64,000 nucleotides of DNA from Cacajao melanocephalus (taxonomy: Eukaryota > Chordata > Mammalia > Primates > Pitheciidae). Shown here piece by piece: positions 10,245 through 23,172 of this stretch (the stretch's first letter is position 1; each line of letters opens with the position of its first letter). The stretch covers positions 17,614 through 81,613 of the forward strand of contig CAUYLG010005183.1 of assembly GCA_963573385.1 (NCBI GenBank), in the 5' to 3' direction. The notes beneath the pieces are model-generated. The model did not search any database. It was given only the letters and a program-made list of their open reading frames with translations, and had not been told where the DNA came from. Made by a program: the position numbers and the translations under genes.

Positions 10245-11709
10245 ATTTAATGAAGCAAACCTGTCTTGTATAACCTACATAGTGCTTAAGAAAGTTTGGA
10301 ATGAGTGGGCTAGAATTAAAAACAAAACACATCTAAATTTCCAATTGGTATTGAAACATCAGACAGCCTGACCTCTGGGCCACATCTCCATGTGTCTCAG
10401 AGTCATGCGGAGTACGAAGACAGTTGACCCTTCAGATGGAACATACATTTTCCAGGGAGCCATCATCCCCAGTCTCCATATCCACCCACTCTCTCATCAT
10501 CCCCACTTACCTCTAACAGTAAGGGAGAATATCACTTGCCATTTACACCATCAAGCTTCAAGTATTGTTTTTATATGGTAAAGAGGAGAGTAAACTCTTT
10601 GTCATTCCTATGTTTCTATCAAAAGTGGACAAGTGAAAGCAGGTCAAGACAGCTTCAATTTCACTTAGGTGGCCTCACTCATTTATGGGATCTTCCTAAG
10701 CCTTCTAGGCAAATAAATCTGCAAATCATGTCTTAAGTAAACCATAATAGCCCTGAGCCTTCATGACAGCTTCTTCCCAGCTCACAAGTTTCCTTTGAGG
10801 ATAAATAAGGTTATGGCCTTGATGATGTCATTACAACCTACACAGGGTCAGCCATTGCCTTTGGCTTACAAGTCATTCTATGTAGCCTGGGACAGCTTGA
10901 GGATGAAGGCAGAGCCTGGTGGCACATGTTGGGAGGAGACTTTCCGCTCAGGGCCAATTTCCCCATTATTGTTTGTAGCACAGGTGCAGAAAGATGTTTG
11001 GAACGTATCCCAACCAGAAGCATGCATCAGGAGATGTGATGGTCACGTGTGGCCCCAGAGGGTTGCTCGAGACTTGAAGACAACGTGTTCTGTCCACCTC
11101 ACTGACTATAATAGCTCCTCGGGAGCCACAAAGAGCTGTTGTATACATCCTTAAGTTTAAGGACTTTCTCCAGAGCTAGCATTTCACACAGTAGAACATA
11201 ATGGCTCCCTGGGAACGGTCACCACAGGTCAGATACATCTGCATGGAGGTCTTACTGCCTTTTTTAAAAAAGGGGGAAAAAAAGGTGACTCATTTTTACT
11301 CCAGGAGGTATTCTTCTGTTAACAGGCACTTACATGATAATATTGATGTCAGTATGTGCAACGTTACGAAAAGAGTTTTGCTGTAGGTCTGGTACCATTT
11401 TCACGGTCTCGGCAGGAGCCTGCCCCTCTGAGGTTTCTGTCCCTGACTGAGCTTTCCAGTTTGTCTCTTCTTCCTTCTGCCCATCCTGCTGCACACGAAG
11501 TATGCCAAGGAAGGAGATCTTTTCTTTGTGTACGCACACTTCCTGGATTCCCCAGGACCATTAGTAAATTACGAGTTCCTACCGGCTTTTAAAAGTAGGC
11601 TGGGTGAAAGAGCCTGTCCTTGCTAGTAAAGCCTTGAGGGAGCTTTGCCCTTCATAGATAAATTAAACTCTGGCCTGAAATGAAACATTCTCACCTTCCC
11701 TTCTGAGGT
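10245..11709. other. Single-copy spacer, no recognised feature
   Basis: About 1.46 kb with no recognised repeat or RNA. Several short open frames on both strands (the longest 119 codons at 10795-11154, +) lack recognisable domains. Confidence 0.5.
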
Positions 11710-11975
11710 AGTTAGTGCAAGCTGTGCTTTGAGATCAAGGGAAAACCAAGTTCAAATCTGAACTCCATTACTTCCTACTATGTGATCCTGAGCAAATGAC
11801 TTAACATCTCTGAGCTTCTATTTTCTCATCTGTAAAATGGGAGTTATAATAATAATAGCTTCATGGGATGGAAGAAGAGAGTTTTTGAGGTTTAAAGGAG
11901 AAAATGATGACAATTGTTATATAGCCATATCTAGATTATAGTAAATACTTGATAAATATCTTAATATTATTATTT
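11710..11975 (+). mobile_element. MIR SINE, near full length
   Basis: One of the better-preserved MIRs here. 'aagttcaaatctgaactcc', 'ctatgtgatcctgagcaaat', 'ttttctcatctgtaaaatgg' and 'tagtaaatacttgataaata' occur in consensus order. Confidence 0.88.
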
Positions 11976-12097
11976 TTTTCAACTTACCTCTTTTTAGCTG
12001 ATCTCTTTTATCTTTTTCTCCCTTTCTTTTTGCTAAAACCATGTGTAAATAATGTATTATCTCTCAAACAGTTGTTTATTCTTAAGAGACACGTAGA

Positions 12098-12460
<363 letters not shown>

Positions 12461-13364
12461 GCAAGCTTGACCAACTAGAGTACAAAACATTATACCGCAA
12501 CATAGCAAACTTTCTATTAGCCTTCACTTTCACTTCTGTATGCACCTTTCTGCTTGCTTGGAGAGAAATATTAGAAAAATGTTAATAAGCCCCAAATTTG
12601 AGAAGTAAGAATAGAAAAATGATAGACAGTGAGGAATATCGCTTAGGGCTCCTCTCCCCAACAATTATTATTCCTGAATATTTAAATTCTATTTCTATCC
12701 ACCTATTTAATTGAAGAATATATTACAGTAGCTATGTCACCCACCAGTCCACTCAGAACCCAGATAAAATCCAAAGCTGCCTCTACAAACACACGTTACA
12801 CAAATGCTACAGGTGGGACATGTTTGCCAAATAAAACACTTGTTGGAGAAAAACAAACATTTTCTTAAGGCATGACAAATTACATGTGTTTATTTCAAAA
12901 CTGTGGCTTCTGCTGGTGAACCTGAAAGGGAAATAAGTTGTTTTGGTCCTGGCGGCTTAGGCAGAAAGGTGTAAGGCGGGTCAAGTCACCAGTAATTCCA
13001 CTACTAGGGAAATGTTAGGGAAAAATTACATTTGTGATGGCTCCTTTACAATACGCATTTACTATGGACGTGATTGGCAATGACTCAGTAGGTATTTGCT
13101 GATTCCTTCTGTTCTCTGGTTACTGAAGTTGATGTGGGTGTATACAACAAGGGTCAAAACTGTGGAATGTAGAGCACGCCATGGAAGAGTTTGAAGGAAA
13201 GAGAAAGAAGTAGGCAACTGTCTTGGGGGCATGTTTCACATGAAAGGTGAGTAGGAGACAGATTATTGGCACAAAGTTAGAAACAGTGTGGAAAAAAAAA
13301 AAAAGCTGTGAGGTCCTTGAAAGATAATTGGTGCAGGGAAGGGACATTTAAGCACAACAAAATG
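12461..13364. other. Single-copy spacer, nothing recognised
   Basis: No gene, RNA or repeat consensus recognised; an A13 run sits at 13292-13304. Confidence 0.5.
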
Positions 13365-13369
13365 GGAAC

Positions 13370-13605
13370 CTAAAAACATATTGCTAATGCAATATGGTCT
13401 CCTGGATTGCATCCTGGGACAGAAAAACCCGATGAAACCTACGGGTCAGTTACTAGTAATGTGCCAATGTTAATTTCTTTCTTTTCCCAAATGTACCGTG
13501 GTTAGGTACGAGGTTAACATTGGGGAAACTAGTTGAAGGTTTCCAGTGAATTCACTGGATTATTTTTGTAACTTTTCTATACTCTAAAAATTATTCCAAA
13601 ATAAA
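13370..13605 (+). mobile_element. L1M-type 3' end (3' UTR)
   Basis: 'aatgtgccaatgttaatttc', 'aaatgtaccgtggttaggta', 'ttaacattggggaaactag' and the terminal 'attattccaaaataaaat' follow the order of an old mammalian L1 3' UTR ending at its polyadenylation region. The exact L1M subfamily is not determined. Confidence 0.62.
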
Positions 13606-13614
13606 ATTTTATTT

Positions 13615-14250
13615 TGCAAATAAAATCAGGAATGAGGGATACCAAGTAGAGCAATTCATTAAGCTGAACTGAAATTTGAGTAGATGAATGAAAACTATAG
13701 CTGAGATGGAGAGAAAGATTAGGGTCAGATTAGAGAGTGACCTGAATGTCAGGCTTGAGAAACCTCATCCTTCAAGAGATGTTTTTGTTTTATTTTTAAG
13801 CAAGGTAGTAATCTCACTGAAGTGTGACAGTAGAAAGATTAATGTGGTCAAAATGTGCAGGAAACAGAGGTAAGAAATAGAGATTAGTACAGATGGATAA
13901 ATTTGGAAGGTCTTTTGCAGAAAAGCGTTTTGGGGAAAGATAATATTTTATGCTTGCTTTTCCCCCTAACAGTCTGAGAATTCAGTAATGATGATACGTC
14001 AAATCAGATCTATTCTATCATCCCAGTGATTTGAAGCTTCTAAATTGATTTTGGAAAAGATATTAAGGGAGAAATCCACATTGAATTATGTTAGAATTTG
14101 CAAGGGAATGACCCAGAGAAGACCCATCTAAGGACCTCCCTGTGGTAGAAATCTAGAGTGAGGATTGCAAAGGAGAGAAAAACGTCTTGAAAGCAATGGA
14201 GAATGACAAGGTGGAGGAGCCAAGAGCAGCACCATGAAGGTACATTGCCC
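13615..14250 (-). mobile_element. Probable L2 LINE segment (antisense), decayed
   Basis: 'gtttttgttttatttttaagc', 'gacagtagaaagattaatgtgg' and later purine-rich segments resemble reverse-strand L2 3' UTR text ('ttttaagcagggg... agaaagatcactctgg' in the consensus). Similarity is weak in the second half. Confidence 0.45.
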
Positions 14251-14699
14251 CCAAAAGTAAAAGAAAGAAACAATTGCCCCCCAAATGAATGTGAACAATG
14301 TTGTTAAATGCAGCAAAATAGTATACATCAAGGCAAACGGTAGCCATACAGACACAAACAGAGAGGTAACTAATGACCATCAGGGGAACTGTGTCACTGA
14401 AGTGATGAAGACAAACCAGATTTTCAAAACGTTAGGAAGACATCGAGGCAATGTGCATAAGAAATTACTTCTTTAGAAATAAGATGAATGAGATGTCAAA
14501 TGGTGGAGATATCTCTATGAGTAAGAATGCATTTTGTTCTTCTTGTTGTTACTTTATTATTATTTTTCAAGACAGAGTAGGTGGTTTTGGTGAAAGCAAA
14601 GGGGAAAGAAGTAGGAGACTATGGACGCTATAGAGAAGGTAATGGAGAGGAAGCAGTGACCTTCAGGAACTAGAGAGATAAAAACAAGAGCACCTACAA
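14251..14699. other. Spacer, nothing recognised
   Basis: No gene or clear repeat seen; 14551-14570 is a T-rich run inside apparently unique sequence. Confidence 0.45.
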
Positions 14700-15298
14700 A
14701 GGGGTTGGTTTTGTCTCCATTGACACCGCCATCTTGTCTCCTCCTCTGGCACCGTGATGGCCTCCTAGCTAATCTATTCATATCTACTCTTGATCCTCTT
14801 GATATGTTCTTCACAGTTCAATTAGAACCTCACCATGTGTTATCCTGCCTCTGACCCAAAAAACCTTGTATGCCATTGTTCTTTGGATCAAGATCAACAT
14901 CCTACAAGGGGCTGCATAATCTACTCTGCAGCTTTATCTCACACCATCTTCTCTCCATGCCCTCTCGTTCCAGACACACTGACTTGCTCTCTGTTTCTTC
15001 AAATCGCTGTGGGTTTTTGCACATACTGCTTACTCTTCCTTGCTCTTCCTTTTGTATCTTCATGTACTCAACCCGCAGCAATGAACTCAGTTAATATTAA
15101 TACCTGAGTGATGCCCTTTATGATATTCCTGTCAATTCTCTCATTTTTACGCTCTTATCAGCATCTTTTTTACTTTGAAAGCATTTATCACAGTTCATTT
15201 TGGGTGTGTGTGTGTGTGTGTGCAGAATTATTTGATAAATGTTTGTCTCTCCCATAGAGTTGGGAGTGGCTCATGGCTGTAGGGATGCCATACCTTCC
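14700..15298 (+). mobile_element. L2 LINE 3' portion
   Basis: Ordered L2 landmarks: 'ggatcaagatcaacatcctac' (usual 'aggataaagtccaaactcc'), 'gtgggtttttgcacatactg', 'gaactcagttaatattaata' and 'agcatttatcacagttcatt'. The reading order is forward. An embedded (GT)n tract replaces part of the consensus at 15204-15222. Confidence 0.7.
15204..15222 (+). repeat. (GT)n microsatellite
   Basis: About nine uninterrupted GT units inside the L2 copy. Confidence 0.95.
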
Positions 15299-16544
15299 TT
15301 CTTCATAGGAGATTACCTTAACATTCTTCATAGGCTGACAGTAGCAACTCAAATATGAAAGTCACACATCTTTTGGAAGTGGCTATTAACATGGGCTGTC
15401 CATGTTCAAGTGTTTGTGTAGCCTCTCTGGAATTCTCTCTACCTGGCTTTCAAGGTCCTGATGCAGTGTGAGTCAGGCATGTCCTCCTTGAGGACAGGCT
15501 CTTTTTTTCTCATTGTTTTCTCCTTCATACTGTCAATATGGCATTTGCCAAGGTTGGAGTCATAGCTCTATGCTCTACAGGAACCAAACGTGGATTCCCT
15601 CTCCAGTTTCTTACAATGAATACCATGCAGAGAAATTATTAGTGGTCATAAGGAAGTGGTCATTACTCTTTGTTAGTAATCTTAGCCTAACATTGACAGT
15701 TGTTTGATGATTTTGCTGAGGTGAGGACTCAGCAATTGTTGACATGCAGAAATATGCACTCAGTGTTGTCAAATCTGCTGATTTTTGAGCCAGATTCATC
15801 CCAAGGCCCTTCAGTCTGACACCTTGGCGTGTGGGAGGTGTCACATGGTCCCTGGAGTCCTGACCTCCTTTATCTTTCGGCATCCCACTTGAAGCTTCCT
15901 TGCATTAACTAGGACCCATTCTAAATGGCATCCTCTTTAATGAGCGGAAATATTTGGCCCCTTTAACTGAACAGCTCTTAGAAGCAATTAGCATTTAGGG
16001 AACTTCTTGTTTAGAAATAATGTCTTCATCAAACTACCCATTATGGACTAATTTGAAACTGGAAGATGGATGCTTATTTTCCTGCGGTAGCACCTGCAAG
16101 CATTTGTGGCAGTGGGGCTAATAGCAGCACTATTGTAAGTCATTGTATTTCCATCACAATGTGTGCGGTGCGTAAATAGAAACCCCCTTAACATGTAAGC
16201 GTTTCTGAGGACAAAGAAATACGTTGCTTTCAAATTGTGCTCTTTACCTGTCATTACAGACCTGAAGGTTGAGAATGCTTCTCATGTTACAGTTAATTCT
16301 CTCATTGCCTTTGAGATCACTGCCTTTTGGCCACTATCTAGGAAATGAAGAGGGATGTTATGTGTGAGAAAGGAATACTATGTCAGAAAAGGAAAGCAGA
16401 GAAAACTTGTTGCTGACTGACAGCTGCAAGGAAAAAAATCTTTTGAATTAGTTCAAGGGGGAAATGACTCCACCAACGTTGGATGTGCTTACTTGGTTCA
16501 TCCTGACTAACGGGTGGTTCTGGCACCATTTTAATAACATAGGT
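15299..16544. other. Single-copy spacer, nothing clearly recognised
   Basis: The 15900-16260 part has no recognisable repeat and could be conserved noncoding DNA. I cannot test that here. Confidence 0.45.
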
Positions 16545-16748
16545 AATAATAAGAAATTTTAGTAAGTGGATTATTAAATTCCATAAACTATGCAAAATGC
16601 ATTTCATAATCTTTTTCATGGACTCATCCTGATAGTCCTTTTTACTGATGAAAGAATGATGCTTAAGGTTTCATTTATTCAAGTTTACTCAGCTAGAAAG
16701 TGGAAGAGCTAGGATTCACATCCAGGCAAGCTAACCGCAGGCCAGATT
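16545..16748 (-). mobile_element. MIR SINE (antisense)
   Basis: 'tttactgatgaaagaatgatg' and 'ctcagctagaaagtggaaga', then 'gctaggattcacatccaggc', follow the reverse-complement MIR order. Confidence 0.75.
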
Positions 16749-18394
16749 TTTGACACCCCTACCACATAGATATCAGCTTTACCAGCACTGAAAGCGAAGG
16801 CCTCCTGTTCCCCTGCCCTATCACCAGCAGCTTTCTATAATTTAAAGATTCCAAGTGGGTCACTGCTTTGGAAGAGCCCTTATTAAACAACAAAGAAGCC
16901 ACTGCCAACCCCCTACTCCCATCAGCCCACGGCAGAGAGCGAGTTCCTGGTGAATTAGGACAAAAGAAAGAAGATGAGAACCTCCAACTATGTAGAGGCA
17001 GGCCTAGTACCAGGCACTTCACACCGCTCTTTAGGGAAGAAGGCTGGTGGAGTCAGGGTAGACTGAACAGGGGCTGTGCAGTTTGAGGAAAGCCCTTCTG
17101 TGGGTGGCATTGACTGGCGTGGGGTTGAAGCACTCAATGGAGTAAGACAGAGCGGGAGGAGCATTCCAATAGATCGCAGACTCCACACTTTTGCCTAGGG
17201 CCGGCCCTGCTTCAAAGTGAAACTTCCACAGGAAAACTAAATAAAGGAAAGAAAAGCCAAACAGAACAAATTCCCATTTAGTCAGCTTTTACTGTCCTCA
17301 GAGGCTCTGTGTTTATGCTAGATCTTAATTATGCTGCTTGTCAAAGGCACACTAAACTCCTCTGCGGTTGAGGGAGCTATTTTATCTTTTTATCTGTACA
17401 GTCAGAAAAGGACTTAGTATGCTGAACCCTACCCTTGATGAGCTTCAAACCTGGAATAAAAGAACAATTCTCTCTCTTCCACCCAATTGTCCCCACCTCT
17501 GCACTGCCGTCTGTGAACACCTAATCAGGAGGCTTTGGTGGGGTTAGGAATAGTCAGCACCCAGGTGGCCTGCAACAAAACTGTAACGTCCAAGGGGGCT
17601 GAATGGGTTTCCTGGGTTCAAGCCCCTATAGTGACCCTCCTGCCCCACGACCCATGCATCTGCCCTCCAAGCCTCCCTCTGCAGGACTCATGACCCAGAC
17701 AGTCTGCAGAAGCACTCATGTATCTCCCAGCAGGGTAAGTAGGGAACCTTCCTCTGGGTGTGTAAATGCAGGGGAGGGGGGTGTACTTGAGATTTTAAAT
17801 GCACAATAATGTGCATTAAACAACTTCGAATCACATGGTGAAGAAGTTATTCCCTTTCCAGCTCTCTTTAATCCTTCAGATGAAATCAGGGAGAACATCT
17901 CTGGTTGAGTGTTTTTGTCATCTTACTTTCTTTTCACTGTATTTAATTTGTCCTTTGCTTTCTATTTATGGCAGATATTTTACTTTTCTGGTGGTGACAT
18001 AAATGTCTTTTAAAATAATTGTATCTACTTGGGGGAAAATCAAATTTGCTTAAAGAAAAAAATAGTATATAAATTATAAAGGTACGTGATCAAATGAAAA
18101 CTGTGAGAAATACAAGGACTAACTTTTAGAAAAAGCTCTAATTAAGATGCCTTGTGTGAGGGTTCACTCTGACTATTCCTGTGAACTGATAGAGGTTCAT
18201 GCAGCTCTCCTCCCTGACATGCATGTGTTTAGAGGGTCTTGAAAACTGTGGCAGATTCTTAACAGAGGGATGAGTTAGGTCTAACAACCATTTCAGGTCC
18301 CTAAAAGCAAGATCAAAAGAAGGATACTTTGTGCTGGACATGTCTATTCCCAGACTAAATACATCATCTATGATGATCATGGGTTGATGGTTAT
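16749..18394. other. Single-copy spacer, no recognised feature
   Basis: About 1.65 kb with no recognised repeat. A reasonable 5' splice-site match ('caggg|taagta'-like) lies near 17733 without other exon evidence. Short frames on both strands look like chance. Confidence 0.5.
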
Positions 18395-18558
18395 CAGACT
18401 CATGGGAGATGTTGGCTTTGTACCAAAATTCAGATAGCTGGGCCCCATCCCCAGAAATTCTGTTTCAGTAGGTCTGGGGCAGGACCTAGGCATGTGTGTT
18501 TTGCTAACTATCCCGTATCATAGATAATCACCCCCAGCTGAGAATCACTGATGGGCTT
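18395..18558 (+). mobile_element. MER5A (hAT-Charlie nonautonomous DNA transposon)
   Basis: 'agctgggccccatccccaga', 'aattctgtttcagtaggtct' and 'ggcaggacctaggcatgtgt' followed by 'gctgagaatcactgatgg' correspond to MER5A. The 5' terminal part is decayed. Confidence 0.75.
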
Positions 18559-19800
18559 TGCTCGGTGTTACCACCCCATGTTGTACACAGATTCAGATGA
18601 GGAAAGGTATGTGATTGCACCTTCAAAAGGTGAGGATAACAGATCTGTCTGGACAATCCATTGGAGGTCCTTTTTATCTGCACAATGTGGATGCATTTGT
18701 TTCTATGCACAAAGTAATCCCTGAAAATCTGGCGCTTACAGACTGCCACAGATGTCATCTTGGAATTATCCTGGTTCCTGTTAGAGGCAAGTCTTGAGCT
18801 GGGTTTTATTTAACAGATCAGAGGAACATCCTGAGTTGCTCTAGTAGCAGCTCCATAGCCCTTCTCTTTGCCAAGCTTCATGATGTCATTTACCTCGGGT
18901 CTCTGAGAAAACCAACGGAGTCTGTCATGGAACACCCAAGTCCAGATGTGATATGATTCATTTCTAATAACTGGCATTATCCAGGTGACTTGCTCAAGCC
19001 TAGCTTACACAGAGTTCCCTTTCAGCATAGATGTTTCCTAACTAGCATTACCCTGCCATACCCAAAGCCTTGTGAAAATATTTTCAGCAGTTAACAAGCA
19101 GAGCCTGCAGTTATAATATGCTCATTAGGCTGCATGTTAGTTTTCAAGTCTTGCACACGCATAATCTGCTACTTGATTTCCACTGAATTTCAGTTCTGTT
19201 GGGCATCAGCAGAGGAGTGCTGGCAGCCCCGTGGGCTTTGCCAAGGGCTGCTGTCTTTATGTGTGTTTTCCACAAGGCCATGCTGACTGTAAAATAACAC
19301 ACCTACCCTATTTGTATCTCTAGTCTCTCTTTGTCTAGGGGTCCCTTCAATTATCCCAGAACCTTTCTTCATCCCCCGGTGGAGAAATTCCTTCAGGAAC
19401 AAAACTAATTTTAGAAGACAATGCAAAAGATACCCAGTAGTCCCAGTAGATGAATAGGCTGATTTCTGGAGTTTATTAGATCTTCCTTTGTTCTAGACTT
19501 CACTTCTATGTTTCAAAGCCAGTGTCTTAAAAAAAAAAATTTCTCATTCCAAATCATCAGTTTTTGAATAAAAGCCTTTAACCAAAGAAGTACAGTACTT
19601 TTCCCCTATACTTTGAATGTGCCGTATTTGAAAAAATATATATGCTTTATCCCTAGGGTCAAAGTGTTCCAATGCCATGGGAGCTGAGAATATTTTGGCA
19701 ATTTCATATTTAATAAACAAATGTTTCTGGCTGCTGAAGGCATAATTTATTTTTATTATTTTTAAAAAATTTATTGGCAACTGGTTATGAGGGGCCGTGC
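18559..19800. other. Single-copy spacer, nothing recognised
   Basis: No gene or repeat recognised; A/T-rich runs occur at 19530-19540 and 19745-19775. Confidence 0.5.
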
Positions 19801-20352
19801 TTATTTATTCCTTGGTCAGTAAGTCAGTGCCCAGCATGTGCCTGGCAGAGTGTTAGGCCTTGAAGTACAGAGAGGTATCATACCTGTTTCATATCCTGAT
19901 GGAACCAACTGTCGGTAGAGAGCCACTAGACAGGTAAACCCTCTAAACAGATAAATGCAATGGACAAGATGAGTGATATTATTTGGAGCTGTGAACAGAA
20001 GGCTACAGGATGGAAAGAGGGGAGCTAGCACAAAGACCTCACAGATGAACAAAGTTTCATGTTGGAGGAGACTCAAGAAGAGTTGGAATGAACTGAATTC
20101 AATCTGGGGACAGGGAACCAGAGATCCAAGGGAGCAAGAGTGAAGGAAGGCCAGTTAGAACCAAATACTGGCAGGGGCAGAGGCCATGTGTCCTGAGCAA
20201 TGGCCTGGAATGCAGGCTCATATTTGATTTGTATGCATGGACTGACAGAGACATGACACTTGGGTACATCAGCCTGGCTTAGAGAGCGGAGTGGGGCTAA
20301 TAGGCAAAGAATGGGTGAGAGTGATTCAGTTGTAAGACCAGATCACAGGAAG
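19801..20352 (-). mobile_element. L2 LINE (antisense), interrupted by LTR
   Basis: Starts with the reverse of the L2 tail ('cccagcatgtgcctggcaga'). It continues through a 'ctgatggaaccaactgtcgg'-type segment, 'gaggagactcaagaagagttgg' and 'gcaggggcagaggccatgtg', consistent with the reverse-strand L2 3' UTR. It stops exactly where the MaLR LTR begins. Confidence 0.6.
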
Positions 20353-20383
20353 TGTCTTAGTCCACATGTGTTGCTATAACAAA

Positions 20384-20425
<42 letters not shown>

Positions 20426-20780
20426 GGTAATTTATAAGAACAGAAATTTACTGTGTAATTTATGAAAAGAGAAATTTATTTTCTGAGAGTTCTGGAGGCT
20501 GGAAAGTTCAAAATCAAGGTGCTGGTGGATTTCGTGTCTGATGAAAGCTCATTCCCAATAGACGGCGCCATATCAGGTGTCTTCACGTGCTGGAAGAGCT
20601 GAAGTGCAAAAGGAACAAACAGCTCTCTTATACCTCTTTAATGAAGTCATTAATCCATCATGAGGGCAGAGCCTTCATGACCTAATTACCTCTTAAAGGC
20701 CCCACCTCTGAATACTGTTGCATTGGGAAATAAGTCTCAGCATGAATTTGGGAGGAGACACAAACATTTAAAAAATAGCA
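20353..20780 (-). mobile_element. MaLR LTR (MST/MLT1 group), antisense solo LTR
   Basis: The element begins 'tgtcttagtccacatgtg' and ends '...aaaaaatagca'. It contains 'ctgggtaatttataag', 'tcatgagggcagagccttc', 'atgacctaattacctctt' and 'ggccccacctctgaat', the reverse-strand MaLR LTR order. Flanks 'ggaag' (20348-20352) and 'gcaag' (20781-20785) look like a 5-bp target duplication with one change. No internal retroviral sequence is present. A CA array and a short internal duplication have expanded within it. Confidence 0.8.
20387..20423 (+). repeat. (CA)n microsatellite
   Basis: About 18 uninterrupted CA units within the LTR, at the place where related LTRs carry a short 'acctgaga'-type sequence. 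Likely polymorphic. Confidence 0.97.
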
Positions 20781-20785
20781 GCAAG

Positions 20786-22156
20786 TGTGGGACCCTTCCT
20801 TGTTTAAAACTCTTGAACCGTCAATGTGAAGTGTGGATAAAAACTAATCATTTTTCCCACCTAACACATTCCTTCTAATACCTTCCTTGACCCTTCTGTG
20901 ACTCAGACGTAATAGTACATTTCACTACCAGTTACTAGGAGTGTTAAATGAGGTGATAATGTGGAATAACCCTGCTAAGAGCCTAGAATGTGAAAGAATT
21001 GATTTTGGTCACATTTCTAAATAATGTGGAACCAGTCTAGTTCCTTAAAATGTGTGATCCTCTTAGATGGGAATGAATTGAGCTTTAAACCTGAAAGGAA
21101 CATCTTCCTCTTTTAGGCATGTCAGAATATTTTGTTGAGGGGTACCCAACGTGTTCCTCACAGCTTGAGGTAATTAAAGCAGCTGCACACTGGGCAGTGT
21201 ACATATTTCTTTGAAGCTTCTACTAGTAGGCTTCTTTATTGCATCTTCTGATGATTTAAGTGGATTCTTCTTGATTCCCGTCATGGTAATAAAGCACCCA
21301 TGTTGGCTTGAGTAAGTGTAGGTGCATTGTAGTGCAACTAATGATGTCTGAACAAGGTTCACACCTGTCAACCTTCATTCTTTCACTATGAGACTAGCAG
21401 GCATTTCCTAAGATGCCAAACCTTAAATTGTGTGAGTCCTACAAATGATAGTATGTTGACCTTGTATATTCAGAGTGTTTGCACAGACGGTTGCTGACTG
21501 CAGGTAGGTACCAGCAGAGACTTGAGTGCAAAAAAACCTAAATGCTGACGTAGGAGGCATTAGGAAGAGCCTCAGGCACACAGAGAAAATGTATCAGATC
21601 AATAATCGGCCAATCACTTCTCTGAGTTTATCCAGTTCTTCACCTCTCACACAGTGAACAGCAAATCTGATTTCTCTTATATGGCCATCTACATGGGAGG
21701 ATACAGAGGGCTAAAGAATGCCCTGTTGAATTCCTAAAATTCCACCAGTCAAGGTTCCTCCAAGGAAGAATGACATTCTAAGCATATTAGCTCTGTCGAT
21801 CTCTGCTCCTTTGAAAAGATAGAAATTTCAGAGTAAGTTTTGATAAGTGGGAGATTTCAGAGAGGGTTAGAGTAGCCTGGAGAAGTGAGCGAGGGAGAAG
21901 AGAGGTCTTCAATGGAGACAGAAATGAACTAGTGACAGCTTTTCTATTCTCCACTTTTCTTTATTTCCGGGAGTGGCTCTGCTTTCTGTGTTATGTTAGA
22001 CCAGGAGTCAGAAAGCACCAAACCTGTAGAGATCCTGTGGAGCTCCATATTTTCCGTTACCAGGACACAGATCTGATACTTCAAGGTCCACAGGAGTAAT
22101 ATTACTATTCAGAACAGAGGCATAAATACTTGTGATTCATTGGAGAGATCTCATGC
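20786..22156. other. Mostly single-copy spacer with a weak MIR remnant
   Basis: 20895-20995 resembles the 3' half of a forward MIR ('gtgttaaatgaggtgataat', 'gctaagagcctagaatgtg'), but only weakly. Elsewhere I see no gene or repeat. Confidence 0.4.
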
Positions 22157-22200
22157 CCCCTTCTCTCCTTTCTTTCCTCCTTCCTTCCTCTCTTTCTTTG
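22157..22200 (+). repeat. Pyrimidine-rich low-complexity tract
   Basis: Almost pure C/T sequence of CTTT/CCTT units, 44 bases. Confidence 0.85.
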
Positions 22201-22214
22201 CTTATTAACTTTTT

Positions 22215-22420
22215 TAAATATATAGTTGCCAGATCTCTTTATGGTGGCCTATTTCCATATCAAAATTTCATCCACAGTAAGATACAGTTTAGCGATTTTT
22301 AGTGCACGTATATAGTTGTGCAATAATCCCCCAAATCCCATTTCAAAGTGCTTCCCCTCATTCCTGCCCAATTTATTTCTAGTTAGCATACAAAACCCCC
22401 TTTAAAACTGGCCGATCCTG
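22215..22420 (+). mobile_element. Probable L1M 3' region fragment
   Basis: 'gcgatttttagtgcacgtat', 'agttgtgcaataatcccc' and 'cccctcattcctgccc' resemble the L1M segment '...ggtttttagtatattcac... agttgtgcaaccatcacc'. Diverged; the family call is moderate. Confidence 0.5.
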
Positions 22421-22427
22421 GTTAAGC

Positions 22428-22640
22428 ATCCTGAATCTGAAATTTTCAATTTTAAAATACTTCAAAAACCTAAACTTTTTGAGCGCCAACGTGATGCTCA
22501 ACAAAAATGCTCATTGAAGCATTTTGTAGTTTGTATTTTAGAATTTGGGATGCTTAATAGGTATGATATAAATACTCAAAATTTTAAAAATCTGAAATTC
22601 GAAGTACTTCTAGTCCCAAGCATGTTGAATGAGAGATAGG
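22428..22640 (-). mobile_element. Tigger-like DNA transposon (MER44/Tigger7 group)
   Basis: 'gttaagcatcctgaatctga' at one end and 'cttctagtcccaagcatg' at the other, with 'aactttttgagcgccaacgt' in the middle, match the MER44/Tigger7 family of mariner-like nonautonomous elements. The terminal repeats are decayed. Confidence 0.7.
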
Positions 22641-22955
22641 GAACGTTCTTCTATTTGAACACCAAGAAAGCATGTTTTACAATCTCTTATTCTAAAAATG
22701 TATTTAATTTTTTTTCCAGTTTCTATGATAATAAAATTGCTATGGCATAAGAAGAAATAGAGAAATGGAAAAAAGAGATAACGCTTTCTAGCTATAAGCC
22801 CTGTTTGCACGAGCTGATCCTCTTTCCCATACTTTGACGTTCTATGCTGAGATCTGAGGACATAGAGCATGTTGTGGGTGGTAGAGAAGAAAGAATCTGC
22901 TTCTTGGGTTACATATGCCCTAAACTGTAGTTATTAACCTAGTTGCCAGTAAATT
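22641..22955. other. Spacer, nothing recognised
   Basis: No gene or repeat recognised. Confidence 0.5.
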
Positions 22956-22959
22956 GGAA

Positions 22960-23172
22960 CAATAATAGTAATAATCTCTGCTATATGTTGACTATACATT
23001 CTATTTTATTCCCTTTAGGTGCATTATCTCATTTAAGCCTCACCATGGGCTGTCTCCCTTTATATAGATTAGAAAACTGAGGCTCAGATAGATCAAATAA
23101 ATGTTTCAAAGTCACCCCACCATAGATGTCAAGGCCAGGGATCAAACCAAGACCTGTCTCACAGCTCAGCCT
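22960..23172 (-). mobile_element. MIR SINE (antisense)
   Basis: 'gtgcattatctcatttaagc' is followed by 'tagaaaactgaggctcagat' and 'gatcaaaccaagacctgtct', in reverse MIR order. Well preserved in the core. Confidence 0.85.

Noticed and set aside
14128..14380. Three overlapping hydrophobic antisense frames
   Set aside because: They lie in a probable L2 remnant and adjacent A-rich sequence; overlapping frames of equal length suggest composition, not coding.
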